A stretch of 64,000 nt of DNA from Alphaproteobacteria bacterium (GTDB taxonomy: Bacteria; Pseudomonadota; Alphaproteobacteria; Rhizobiales; Xanthobacteraceae). Below are positions 42,775 through 51,756 of this stretch, piece by piece. The notes beneath the pieces were generated by a model. The model was not told where the DNA came from. It saw nothing but the letters and a program-made list of their open reading frames with translations, and ran no database searches. Each line of letters opens with the position of its first letter. Within the stretch, counting starts at the first letter, position 1. The DNA lies in NCBI GenBank assembly GCA_005884765.1, contig VAZV01000167.1, positions 1-64,000 of the forward strand, given 5' to 3'. The position numbers and the translations under genes are program-made.

Positions 42775-43194
42775 ATGTTCGTCCATCGGCGCGATGTGCA
42801 GATCCAGTGGGGCGATTGCGACCCCGCCAACATCGTCTACTACCCGCGCTATTTCGCGATGTTCGACGATTCGACTTCGATCCTGTTCGAGGCTGCCGGC
42901 TTCTCCAAGCAGGATATCATCAAGAAATACGGCCTGGTCGGCATTCCCATGGTCGACACGCGAGCGAAATTCTATATCGCCTCGACCCATGGCGACTGGA
43001 TCACCATCGAAAGCCGGATCGAAAGTTTCAAGCGCTCGAGCTTTGAGGTCATCCACAAGGTGTTCAAGGGCGAGGCGTTGGCGATCGAGGCGTTCGAGAC
43101 CCGCGTTTTGGTCGGGCGTCATCCCGACGACCCCTCGAGGCTGAAATCGGCAGCGGTGCCGGAGGAGATTGTTGCGAAGTTCATGCAAGGTTGA
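42775..43194 (+). CDS. 4-hydroxybenzoyl-CoA thioesterase-type hotdog protein
   Basis: A 139-residue 4HBT-fold enzyme. The diagnostic segment IQWGDCDPANIVYYPRYFAM near residue 10 holds the Asp nucleophile that is conserved in the Pseudomonas 4-hydroxybenzoyl-CoA thioesterase (FGDCDPAGIVxYP). It starts 9 nt after the SDR stop. In this operon the natural substrate would be 4-hydroxybenzoyl-CoA made by thiolysis, releasing 4-hydroxybenzoate for PobA. Substrate choice is inferred from context. Confidence 0.86.
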   Translation: MFVHRRDVQIQWGDCDPANIVYYPRYFAMFDDSTSILFEAAGFSKQDIIKKYGLVGIPMVDTRAKFYIASTHGDWITIESRIESFKRSSFEVIHKVFKGEALAIEAFETRVLVGRHPDDPSRLKSAAVPEEIVAKFMQG

Positions 43195-43288
43195 CTTGCG
43201 CGCTGACGTTGGGCATCCGCATCGCCTAAGAGAAGACGGAAACAATCGGTCGAATTGGATCGAAACAAGCATCACCAGGGAGGAATGA

Positions 43289-44440
43289 ATGAGAAAGACT
43301 TTTTTGTCGGCCGTGGCGCTTGCGGGGGCCCTCGCTACGGCGGGATCGCCGGCGACGGCACAGACCAATGAGATCACCATCGGCATCACCATCACCACGA
43401 CCGGCCCGGCAGCGGCGCTCGGCATTCCCGAACGCAACGCGCTCGATTTCGTGGCAAAGGAGATCGCGGGCGTACCGCTGAAGGTGATCGTGCTCGACGA
43501 TGGCGGCGATCCGACCGCAGCCACCACCAATGCGCGGCGTTTCGTCACGGAGTCCAAGGCCGACATCATCATGGGCTCGTCGACGACGCCGCCGACCAAT
43601 GCGGTCTCTGACGTCGCCAACGAAGCGGGAATTCCCCACATCGCTCTCGCACCGTTCGCGATCACGCCGGAACGTGCAAAATGGTCGGTCGCAATGCCGC
43701 AGCCTGTGCCGATCATGGGCAAGGTGCTCTACGCGCATATGAAGGCGCACAACATCAAGACCGTCGGCTATATCGGGTACTCCGATTCCTACGGCGATCT
43801 TTGGTTCAACGATTTCAAGTTCCAGGCGGTGCCGATGGGCATGACGGTGGCCGATGAAGAGCGCTTTGCGCGGCCGGATACGTCGGTTGCGGGGCAAGTG
43901 CTGAAACTGGTTGCCGCTAATCCCGATGCGATCCTGGTCGGCGCTTCCGGCACCGCGGCGGCGCTGCCGCAGACGGCCTTGCGCGAGCGCGGCTATAACG
44001 GGCTGATCTACCAGACCCACGGCGCTGCCAGCATGGACTTCATCCGCATCGCCGGGAAAGCGGCCGAGGGCGTGATCATGGCGTCGGGTCCGGTGATGGA
44101 TCCCGAGGATCAGCCCGACAGCGCGCTCACCAAAAAGCCGGGCCTCGCCCTGGACAAGGCTTACGAGGCAAAATACGGCCCCAACAGCCGCAGCCAGTTC
44201 GCAGGCCACTCCTATGATGCGTTCCTGGTTCTCGAGCGCGTCGTTCCGGTCGCATTGAAGACGGCCAAACCCGGCACGCCGGAATTCCGCGAAGCGATCC
44301 GGCAGGCGCTTTTGACCGAGCGTGAGATCGCCGCGAGCCAGGGCGTCTATAACTTCACCGAAAAAGACCGCTACGGCCTCGACGACCGCTCGCGCATCAT
44401 CCTCACCGTGAAGAACGGGAAATACGTGCCCGCGGAGTGA
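43289..44440 (+). CDS. couP: ABC transporter periplasmic binding protein, CouP-like
   Basis: A 383-residue type I (Leu/Ile/Val-like) binding protein with a signal peptide (MRKTFLSAVALAGALATAGS, cleaved after ATA). Elements are ITIGITITTTGPAAALGIPE at the mature N-terminus, IIMGSSTTPPTNAVSDVANE, and TVGYIGYSDSYGDLWFNDFK. AGGGAGG precedes the ATG. It is adjacent to couBA and to a Liv-type ABC importer, as CouP is in R. palustris, where it binds p-coumarate, ferulate and cinnamate. The permease and ATPase genes follow on the opposite strand. Confidence 0.86.
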   Translation: MRKTFLSAVALAGALATAGSPATAQTNEITIGITITTTGPAAALGIPERNALDFVAKEIAGVPLKVIVLDDGGDPTAATTNARRFVTESKADIIMGSSTTPPTNAVSDVANEAGIPHIALAPFAITPERAKWSVAMPQPVPIMGKVLYAHMKAHNIKTVGYIGYSDSYGDLWFNDFKFQAVPMGMTVADEERFARPDTSVAGQVLKLVAANPDAILVGASGTAAALPQTALRERGYNGLIYQTHGAASMDFIRIAGKAAEGVIMASGPVMDPEDQPDSALTKKPGLALDKAYEAKYGPNSRSQFAGHSYDAFLVLERVVPVALKTAKPGTPEFREAIRQALLTEREIAASQGVYNFTEKDRYGLDDRSRIILTVKNGKYVPAE

Positions 44441-44503
44441 CGTCGCCGCTTACCCTCCCTGGAGGGGGAGCGTAAGTAGAGCGCGTCCGTCAAATTTGAG
44501 CAA

Positions 44504-44582
44504 GTAGCCCGCATGAGCGCAGCGACATGCGAGAGCTCATGGAGATGTCATCCCCGCATGTCGCTGCGCTCATGCGGGCTAC
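44504..44582. repeat. Perfect 28-bp inverted repeat
   Basis: The left arm 44504-44531 (starting GTAGCCCGCATGAGCGCAGC) is the exact reverse complement of 44555-44582, with a 23-nt loop. It lies between convergent couP and ABC ATPase genes and could end both transcripts. Confidence 0.85.
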
Positions 44583-44595
44583 GCTTGCTCCCATC

Positions 44596-44679
44596 CGTCA
44601 TGGCCGGGCTTGTCCACCACGCCTTCGTTGCTTTGAGAAAAGTAAGACGTGGATGCCCGCGACAAGCGCGGGCATGACG
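44596..44679. repeat. Second palindromic repeat between couP and the ABC genes
   Basis: The ends CGTCATGGCCGGGCTTGTC and GACAAGCGCGGGCATGACG are inverted and nearly complementary, with inner arms CCACG / CGTGG. It follows directly on the 28-bp palindrome, so the convergent gene pair is separated by two different repeat elements. Confidence 0.7.
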
Positions 44680-44704
44680 CCGAGAGTTGTTCGTAACGCC
44701 AGGT

Positions 44705-45432
<728 letters not shown>

Positions 45433-45436
<4 letters not shown>

Positions 45437-47154
45437 GCGGCTGCCCCAAGATAGGCCTTGATCACCTCTGGATCGGTCTTGATCGCAGCCGGCGTGCCTT
45501 CGGCGATCTTGGTGCCGAAATCCAGCACCACGACGCGGTCGGCGAGATCCATCACAAAGCCCATGTCGTGCTCTACCAGGAGCACCGACATGCCGCCGTC
45601 GCGCAACTGCCGGAGCAAGGCCGCGAGCCTCTGCTTCTCCATGTGGCGCAGGCCCGCGGCCGGCTCGTCGAGCAAGAGCAGCATCGGATCGACGCACAGC
45701 GCGCGCGCAATCTCGACGATGCGCTGCTGTCCGAGCGAGAGCGAGCCGGCCGGCTGGTCGATTTGGTCGGAGAGCCCGACGCGCTCGATCTGGCGCATGC
45801 TGGCGAGCGCGCCGGCGTTGCCGCGCAAATGCGCGCCGATCGCGACATTCTCCAGCACGCTCATGTCGGGCACCAGCTTGACATGCTGGAAGGTCCTGGA
45901 GATGCCGAGCTTCACCACCTCTTGCGGCGGCGCGTTGGCGAGTTTCTTGCCGAGCACCGAGATGGCGCCACCGCTCGCCGTCAGCACGCCGGTGATCAGA
46001 TTGAAGGTCGTGCTCTTGCCGGCGCCGTTCGGGCCGATCAGCGCGACGATCTCGCGCACCCCGACGTCGAACGAAACGTCGTTGACGGCGATCACCCCGC
46101 CGAATTGCTTGCGCGCATGCTCGATCTGCAACAGCACATTTGGCAGGCCCGCCGTTCGCGCACGTGCGGGCAAAGCAAGCGATGTGTCCGGCCGCTTGCG
46201 ATCCGGCTGCCGCGGCAGCCACGACATCAGCCAGGGCCAGACGCCCGCCGGCGCCAGTTGCAACAGGCCGACCAAGAGGATGCCGAACACGATGGTCTCG
46301 AGCTGGCCTTCGCCATGCAACAGATACGGCAGATAGCTTTGCAGGACTTCCTTCAGGATGACGACGATTGCAGCGCCCAGCACGCCGCCCCAGACATAGC
46401 CGGCGCCGCCGACCACGGCGACGAAGAGATACTCGATGCCGGCCTGCGCGCCGAACGGGGTGGGATTGGCGGCGCGCTGGAAATGCGCATAGAGCCAGCC
46501 CGAGAGGCCGGCCAGCACCGCGGCATAGATGAAGACGATGAGCTTGGCGCGTGGCGTCTGCACGCCAAAGGCTTCGGCGGCGATGTGGCCGCGCCGCAGC
46601 GCGCGGATGGCGCGGCCGGTGCGGGAATCCAGAAGGTTCATGGTCAGGAGCGCGCAAGCGAGCACGGAAAACCAGATCGCGTAATAGATCGTGCCGGGGT
46701 CGATCATCTTGAGCGAGCCGATCGCCAAGGGCGGAATGCCCGAAATCCCGTCGTTGCGGCCGAGGAACTCGAGCTTGCCGAACAGATAGAACAGGCCAAG
46801 CCCCCAGGCGATGGTGCCGAGCGGCAGGTAGTGACCGGACAGCCGCACGGTGACGAGGCCGAGCAGCACTGCCGCGATGCCGCTGACCATCAGAGAGGCT
46901 GGCAGCGTCAGCCATGGCGAGATGCCATAGACCGTGGTCAGCACCGCGGTGGTATAGGCGCCGAAGCCGCAAAACGCCGCCTGGCCGAACGACGTGAGGC
47001 CGCCCACGCCGGTCAACAGCACAAGCCCCATCGCCACCAGCGCCGACAGGCCGATATTGTCGAGAAGCACGATCCAGAACGGCGGCATGTGAGGCAGATG
47101 CGGGATCGCCGCCATGACCAGCGCGAAGATGACGACGGGAAGCCGCGCGGCCAT
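45433..47154 (-). CDS. Fused LivM-type permease and LivG-type ATPase (cou importer)
   Basis: A 573-residue fusion. Residues about 1-310 form a LivM-type permease (LVAMGLVLLTGVGGLTSFGQ, AAFCGFGAYTTAVL, FVAVVGGAGYVWGGVLGAAI). A linker rich in Arg, Pro and Ala (about 311-335) leads to a LivG-type ATPase with Walker A GPNGAGKSTTFNLITG, signature LSLGQQRIVEIARAL and Walker B MLLLLDEPAAGLRH. These are usually two genes. Start ATG 47154, 5 nt after the upstream permease stop. The protein should supply one permease half and one ATPase half to the importer used by CouP. Confidence 0.9.
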
Positions 47155-47159
47155 CGCGG

Positions 47160-48200
47160 TCAATCCTTCTCCTCCTCGACGGCCGGAGCGGCCAGCGAGC
47201 GCAGCAGAAGCACGGGAATGAGCAGCGTGAAGACGATGACTTCCTTGAAATTGCTGGCGTAGAACGAGGAAAAGGCTTCGACGGTGCCGACCAGGAGCGC
47301 TGCGACCGCTGTCAGCGGATAGCTCATGAGGCCGCCGATGATCGCAGCAATAAAACCTTTCAGGCCGATCAGGAATCCGGTGTCGTAGTACAGCGTCGTG
47401 ATCGGTACGATCAGGATGCCGGAGATGGCGCCGATCAGGGACGCCAGCAGGAACGCGATTTGTCCCGACAGCGAGGTTCGGATGCCGGCAAGCCGCGCGC
47501 CGAGCCGATTGACCGCGGTCGCGCGCAGCGCCTTGCCGTAAAGGGTAAACCCGAAGAGCAGCCACAGGCCGATGATGAAGGCGACGGTGATGGCGTAGAC
47601 ACTGAGGCTCTGCCCGGTAAATCGCAGCGATCCGGCGCTGAAGGCTGCATCCATGATCGGCGGGCCGCGCTGGCCTTCGGCACCGAAGAACAATAGGCCG
47701 AGGCCCTGCATCGCGAGATGGCAGCCGACGGAGGCAATCAAGAGCACCAGCACCGACGTATGCGCGAGCGGCTGAAACGCGATGCGATAGAGGAACACTC
47801 CGACCGCCGCGACGATGGCAAGCGACAGCGCGATGTTGACGGCGACGCCGGCGCGGTGGGCTGCCGACCACATCGCCAGCGCCAGCACGATTGCCGGCAG
47901 CACGACATTGACCGCGACGGCGCGGGCAACGAGCCGAAAGCCGAGCGACCTACGCGCCGCCATCAGGTCGAGGAAGAACGCGACTGCGCCCATCGCCACC
48001 GCAAGCCGCGCGGTGCCCGGCATCTGGCCCGCCGACAGCGAGGCGTAGGTGAGCGCGCCGTAGGTCACGAATTCGCCCTGCGGAATCAGGATCACGCGGG
48101 TCACCGCGAACACCAGCACCAGCGCAAGGCCGAGCAGCGCATAGATCGCACCATTGGTGATGCCGTCCTGGATCAGGAACAGCATGATCGTCGTATTCAA
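47160..48200 (-). CDS. ABC transporter permease, LivH type (cou importer)
   Basis: A 346-residue inner-membrane permease. The N-terminal LivH segment is ITNGAIYALLGLALVLVFAV with LIPQGEFVTYGALTYASLSA, and the conserved EAA-like loop is in ALRATAVNRLGARLAGIRTS. It starts at TTG 48200, or at ATG 48185. It is the first gene of the minus-strand operon whose promoter lies next to that of the divergent couR gene, with two operator-like palindromes between them. Confidence 0.9.
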   Translation of the reverse strand: MNTTIMLFLIQDGITNGAIYALLGLALVLVFAVTRVILIPQGEFVTYGALTYASLSAGQMPGTARLAVAMGAVAFFLDLMAARRSLGFRLVARAVAVNVVLPAIVLALAMWSAAHRAGVAVNIALSLAIVAAVGVFLYRIAFQPLAHTSVLVLLIASVGCHLAMQGLGLLFFGAEGQRGPPIMDAAFSAGSLRFTGQSLSVYAITVAFIIGLWLLFGFTLYGKALRATAVNRLGARLAGIRTSLSGQIAFLLASLIGAISGILIVPITTLYYDTGFLIGLKGFIAAIIGGLMSYPLTAVAALLVGTVEAFSSFYASNFKEVIVFTLLIPVLLLRSLAAPAVEEEKD

Positions 48201-48294
48201 GACCTAAGCGCTCCCCTCACTCGGACGGATGGCGCGCTTTTAAAAAGCCGCCTTTCCGCCCGACAACGGCAGTTGAAATAGGCTTTCGGTATTT

Positions 48295-48325
48295 GATATA
48301 GTGGATAACAATTATTAAGTATAAT
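48295..48325. promoter_or_regulatory. Predicted tandem CouR operators in the couR/ABC divergent promoter
   Basis: ATTATTAAGTATAAT (48311-48325) fits RTTAT-N5-ATAAY exactly. A second copy with one mismatch, GATATAGTGGATAAC (48295-48309), lies one base away, 16 bp centre to centre. They lie between the divergent couR and the ABC permease gene, so CouR could control its own gene and the importer. Confidence 0.6.
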
Positions 48326-48405
48326 CTCAAGAGGCCTGGCCCCCCGCGTCTGGCCGCCCATTTCCAACCCGCCGGGCAACCTACCGGAATCGTGAGCGTC
48401 GCGCG

Positions 48406-48927
48406 ATGACTGTTTCCAAAGCCGCTGTGGTCGATGCCGCCAAGGCGTCCCGAACAGTGCGCAAAGAGCCGGCCGAAGAGGCGACAGAGACGAGTCCGCT
48501 GCATCTCGGCGAATTATCCGAGCTGTTGGGCTATTCGCTCAAGCGCGCGCAACTCAAGGTGTTCGAGGATTTTCTACACTGCGTCGCGCCGCTGCAATTG
48601 ACGCCCGCGCAGTTTTCGGTGCTGCTGCTGCTCGAGAAGAATCCGGGGCGCAATCAGACCGAAATCGCCAACACGCTCGGCATCCTCCGGCCGAACTTCG
48701 TGGCGATGCTCGACGGCCTGGAAAGCCGCGATCTCTGCGCCCGCGCACGTTCGGCCAACGATCGCCGCTCCCACATCTTGATGCTGACCGACAAGGGCAG
48801 GGCGGTGCTGGCGCGGGCAAAGAAGCTCGTTGCCAGTAAGCATGAAGCCCGTCTCAACGAGCTGTTGGGTCCCGCCAACCGCGCCGCGCTATTGTCAATG
48901 CTGACGAAGATCGCGCGCGAGTTTTGA
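48406..48927 (+). CDS. couR: MarR-family regulator, CouR-like
   Basis: A 173-residue MarR protein with an N-terminal extension of about 30 residues. The winged helix domain spans about 60-130 (LQLTPAQFSVLLLLEKNPGR, NQTEIANTLGILRPNFVAML, then SANDRRSHILMLTDKGRAVL). It is divergent from the importer and ends the cou locus. In R. palustris CouR represses the p-coumarate genes and is released by p-coumaroyl-CoA. The same role is expected here. It is the only regulator in the cluster. Confidence 0.88.
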   Translation: MTVSKAAVVDAAKASRTVRKEPAEEATETSPLHLGELSELLGYSLKRAQLKVFEDFLHCVAPLQLTPAQFSVLLLLEKNPGRNQTEIANTLGILRPNFVAMLDGLESRDLCARARSANDRRSHILMLTDKGRAVLARAKKLVASKHEARLNELLGPANRAALLSMLTKIAREF

Positions 48928-48939
48928 GCGTCTGCTGGT

Positions 48940-50220
48940 CTATTCCACCAGGATCACTCTGACGTCGTTCACATTGGTCAGCGTCGGACCGGTCTGCAAC
49001 AAGTCGCCGGTCGCGGCGAAAAACGCTGACGCGTCGTTGTTGTCAAGAAAGGCGCGCGCCTCGAGGCCGAGCGATTTCATTTTCGCAAACGTAGTCTGGT
49101 CGATGATCGCGCCGGCCGGGTCGGAGGCCGAGCCGGCCCCGCCGTCGGCGCCATCGGTGTCGCCGGCCAGTGCCGAAATGCCCGACATGCCCTGGAGCAG
49201 CCCGGTCAGCGCCAGCGCGTATTCCTGGTTGGGGCCGCCGCGCCCGGTGCCGCGCACGGTAACCGTGAGTTCGCCGCCCGACAGGATCGCGACGCGCTGG
49301 CCCTCGCTCCGCGCTTTAAGCGCCAGGCGGGCGTGATCGGCGGCGACGTCGCGGGCTTCGCCTTCGAGATCGGCGCCAAGGTCGATAACCGCGTAGCCGG
49401 CGTCCTTGGCGAGCTTGACGGCGGCGTCGAGCGAAGCCTTTGGGCGCGCGATCAGTTCGAAATGCGCGCGGGCAAAGGCGGGATCTCTCTCCTTGCAGCT
49501 TTCGTTCCTGGGGTCATCCAGCGCGCGGCGGATCGCATCATCGACCTCAAGACCGTATTTGGCGACGATCGCGCGCGCGTCGGCGAGCGTGGTCGGGTCC
49601 GGCACCGTCGGTCCGGAGGCGATTGCCGACGGCTCGTCATGCGGAACGTCCGATATGGCCAGCGTCACGATCTCGGCGCGTTGGGCGGCGCGCGCGAGCC
49701 GCCCGCCCTTGATCCGCGACAAGTGCTTGCGAACGGTGTTGACCTCGGCGATCGGCGCGCCGGAGCGGAGCAGCGCCCGCGTCACCTGCAGTTTCTGCAC
49801 AAAGGACACGCCCTCGGCCGGCGCGATCCAGTTGGCCGAGCCGCCGCCCGACAACAGCACCAGCACCAGATCGTCGGCCTGCGCCTGCCCCGCGAGATTC
49901 AGGGTCTCTTCGGCGCCCCTCAGCCCGGCTTCGTCCGGCATCGGATGGCCGGCTTCGACCACCTTGATCCGCCGTGTCGGCACGCCATGGCCGTGACGCG
50001 TGGTGGCGATACCGGTCAGGCACGACGGCTCGAGTTCGAGCGCGTCGAGATAATGGCGCTCGGCCGCGGCCGCCATGGCAGCGGCGCCCTTGCCGGCGGC
50101 AAGACAGATGATCTTGCCCTTTGGCACCGGCCGCAGATGGGCCCCCAGAATCACGTCGGGATGCGCGGCGGCGACGGCGGCATCGAAGATCTCGCGCAGG
50201 AAGGGGCGTCGGTCGGTCAT
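48940..50220 (-). CDS. Glycerate 2-kinase (MOFRL/TtuD type)
   Basis: A 426-residue kinase of the DUF4147/MOFRL type. The N-terminal domain has GKIICLAAGKGAAAMAAAAE and VLVLLSGGGSANWIAPAEGV with INTVRKHLSxIKGG (here VNTVRKHLSRIKGGRLARAA). The MOFRL domain has VAILSGGELTVTVRGTGRGG PNQEYAL and LAGDTDGADGGAGSASDPAG. It phosphorylates D-glycerate to 2-phosphoglycerate, as used in tartrate, glyoxylate or serine-cycle routes. It converges with couR and looks unrelated to either neighbouring pathway. Confidence 0.92.
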   Translation of the reverse strand: MTDRRPFLREIFDAAVAAAHPDVILGAHLRPVPKGKIICLAAGKGAAAMAAAAERHYLDALELEPSCLTGIATTRHGHGVPTRRIKVVEAGHPMPDEAGLRGAEETLNLAGQAQADDLVLVLLSGGGSANWIAPAEGVSFVQKLQVTRALLRSGAPIAEVNTVRKHLSRIKGGRLARAAQRAEIVTLAISDVPHDEPSAIASGPTVPDPTTLADARAIVAKYGLEVDDAIRRALDDPRNESCKERDPAFARAHFELIARPKASLDAAVKLAKDAGYAVIDLGADLEGEARDVAADHARLALKARSEGQRVAILSGGELTVTVRGTGRGGPNQEYALALTGLLQGMSGISALAGDTDGADGGAGSASDPAGAIIDQTTFAKMKSLGLEARAFLDNNDASAFFAATGDLLQTGPTLTNVNDVRVILVE

Positions 50221-50275
50221 GGTCTCACAGCGGCCTGGGATGGAAGCATCGGATGCCGGTTATCCATCCTATTGC

Positions 50276-50315
50276 CGCAAAAGAAAACCCCCGCAAAGCG
50301 CAAGCCTTGCGAGGG
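50276..50315 (-). terminator. Rho-independent terminator of the second binding-protein gene
   Basis: On the minus strand CCCTCGCAA and TTGCGGGGG form a 9-bp stem (one G-T pair) around a 10-nt loop, followed by TTTTCTTTT. It lies 36 nt after the stop of the binding-protein gene at 50351. Confidence 0.7.
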
Positions 50316-50350
50316 TATATGGCCTCGTATCAGCCGATAGGCGGGTGCGA

Positions 50351-51580
50351 TCAGCCGCCCACGTCGCCGGAGATGACGTCGCCGAACAATTCCCACCTCT
50401 CGCCCTTGAACCGCTGCAGCTGCAACTGGCTGATCGGGGCGAAGTCGGTGGGCGAGGTATTGATGGTGACGCCGGGCAGCAGGACTTCGGTGCGGAAGTC
50501 TTTGAGGTTGGCCGCCTGCTTCATGACGTTTGCGCGGGTGAGGTCGTCGCCGCACTGCTTGAGGACCTGGACCATTGTTTGGGCGACGCCGTAGCCGACG
50601 ATGACCGAGTTGTCGAGCTTGTTGCCCTCTGGAAAATCCTTGGCCAGGAAATCCAGGAACTCCTTCATGCCCGGGTCATTGTCCCACTGCGGATCGGTGA
50701 CGTCCTTCAGATAGGCGGCGGAAATGATGCCTTGCGAATTCTCGTAGCCGGCCGGCTTGATGACGCTGCCGACGGAGGCCGCAACGTTGTTGAGAATATG
50801 CAGCGGCTTCCATTCGACCTCGGCGATCTTCTTGATCGCCTGCGCCGCGAATTTCGGCGTCGTGATGTCGACGAACACGTCGGCGCCGGTCGATTTCAGC
50901 TTGACGATGTGGTTGTCGATCGAGGGTTCGGTGGTCTCATAGCTCTCTTCAGCTGTGATCATCGAAGCAGCCTTGGCGCTCAAGCCCTCCTTCAGACCCT
51001 TGAGATAGTCCTTACCGTAATCGTCGTTCTGATAGAGCACGGCGATCTTGGCGTCAGGCTTCTCCTTGAGAAGGTATTTGGCATAGATCCGGGACTCGCT
51101 CTGGTAGTTCGGCTGCCAGCCCATGGTCCAGGGGAAGTCCTTGGGGTCGTTCCACTTGGTGGCGCCGGTCGCGACGAACAGTTGCGGCACCTTCTTCGCG
51201 TTCATGTATTTGTGGATTGCCGAATTCGGCGGCGTGCCGAGCGAATTGAAGATGAACAGCACTTCGTCGCTTTCGACCAGCTTGCGCGCCTGCTCGACGG
51301 TCTTCGGCGGGCTGTAGCCGTCGTCATAGCTGATGAAATTGATCTTGCGGCCGTTGATGCCACCGGCATCGTTGATCTTCTTGAAGTAGGCGGCTTCGGT
51401 CTTGCCGATCACGCCGTAGGCGGACGCCGGGCCGCTATAGGGCATGATGTTGCCGATCTTGATTTCGGTATCGGTGGCGCCGGTGTCGTATTTTTTTTGC
51501 GCGAGTGCGCTGCCGCCCGAGGCCGCGAACACGACGAACGCAGCCGAGGCAATGGCCAGTCTGCGGGTGGTAACGGGCAT
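50351..51580 (-). CDS. ABC transporter substrate-binding protein (type I), paralogue 2
   Basis: A 409-residue periplasmic binding protein with a signal peptide (MPVTTRRLAIASAAFVVFAA, cleaved after ALA). Mature elements are TEIKIGNIMPYSGPASAYGV, GRKINFISYDDGYSPPKTVE and DYGKDYLKGLKEGL. It is very similar over its whole length to the neighbour at 51757-52977. It has its own ribosome binding site (GGGAGAG) and terminator. With the permeases and ATPases further along it forms a Liv-type importer. Position beside pim genes suggests carboxylic or dicarboxylic acids as ligands. Confidence 0.9.
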   Translation of the reverse strand: MPVTTRRLAIASAAFVVFAASGGSALAQKKYDTGATDTEIKIGNIMPYSGPASAYGVIGKTEAAYFKKINDAGGINGRKINFISYDDGYSPPKTVEQARKLVESDEVLFIFNSLGTPPNSAIHKYMNAKKVPQLFVATGATKWNDPKDFPWTMGWQPNYQSESRIYAKYLLKEKPDAKIAVLYQNDDYGKDYLKGLKEGLSAKAASMITAEESYETTEPSIDNHIVKLKSTGADVFVDITTPKFAAQAIKKIAEVEWKPLHILNNVAASVGSVIKPAGYENSQGIISAAYLKDVTDPQWDNDPGMKEFLDFLAKDFPEGNKLDNSVIVGYGVAQTMVQVLKQCGDDLTRANVMKQAANLKDFRTEVLLPGVTINTSPTDFAPISQLQLQRFKGERWELFGDVISGDVGG

Positions 51581-51696
51581 TACGTCTCTCCCTCTTTTGA
51601 GAATTCAACTTTTCGACAATTCAAGTGTGTCGTGGCCTTCTTGACCGAAAGCTCTTGTGACCTTGGTCCAGTGGTTACCATTTTACCCGCGGCGCC

Positions 51697-51732
51697 TCAA
51701 TCAAAAGCCCCTGCGGCAAAGGCGCAGGGGCT
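51697..51732 (-). terminator. Rho-independent terminator between the paralogous binding-protein genes
   Basis: A perfect 10-bp stem AGCCCCTGCG / CGCAGGGGCT with a 7-nt loop is followed on the minus strand by TTTGATTG. It ends the transcript of the first binding-protein gene and allows strong independent expression of each. Confidence 0.75.
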
Positions 51733-51756
51733 GCTTCTTTAGTAGTTAGTCGGGGT

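Noticed and set aside
45568..47262. A 564-codon open frame on the plus strand across the cou ABC genes
   Set aside because: It is antisense to the fused permease-ATPase, whose domains and motifs are clear. The sequence is low-complexity Arg/Gln/Asp/Gly-rich, typical of the complement of GC-rich coding DNA, and it has no ribosome binding site.
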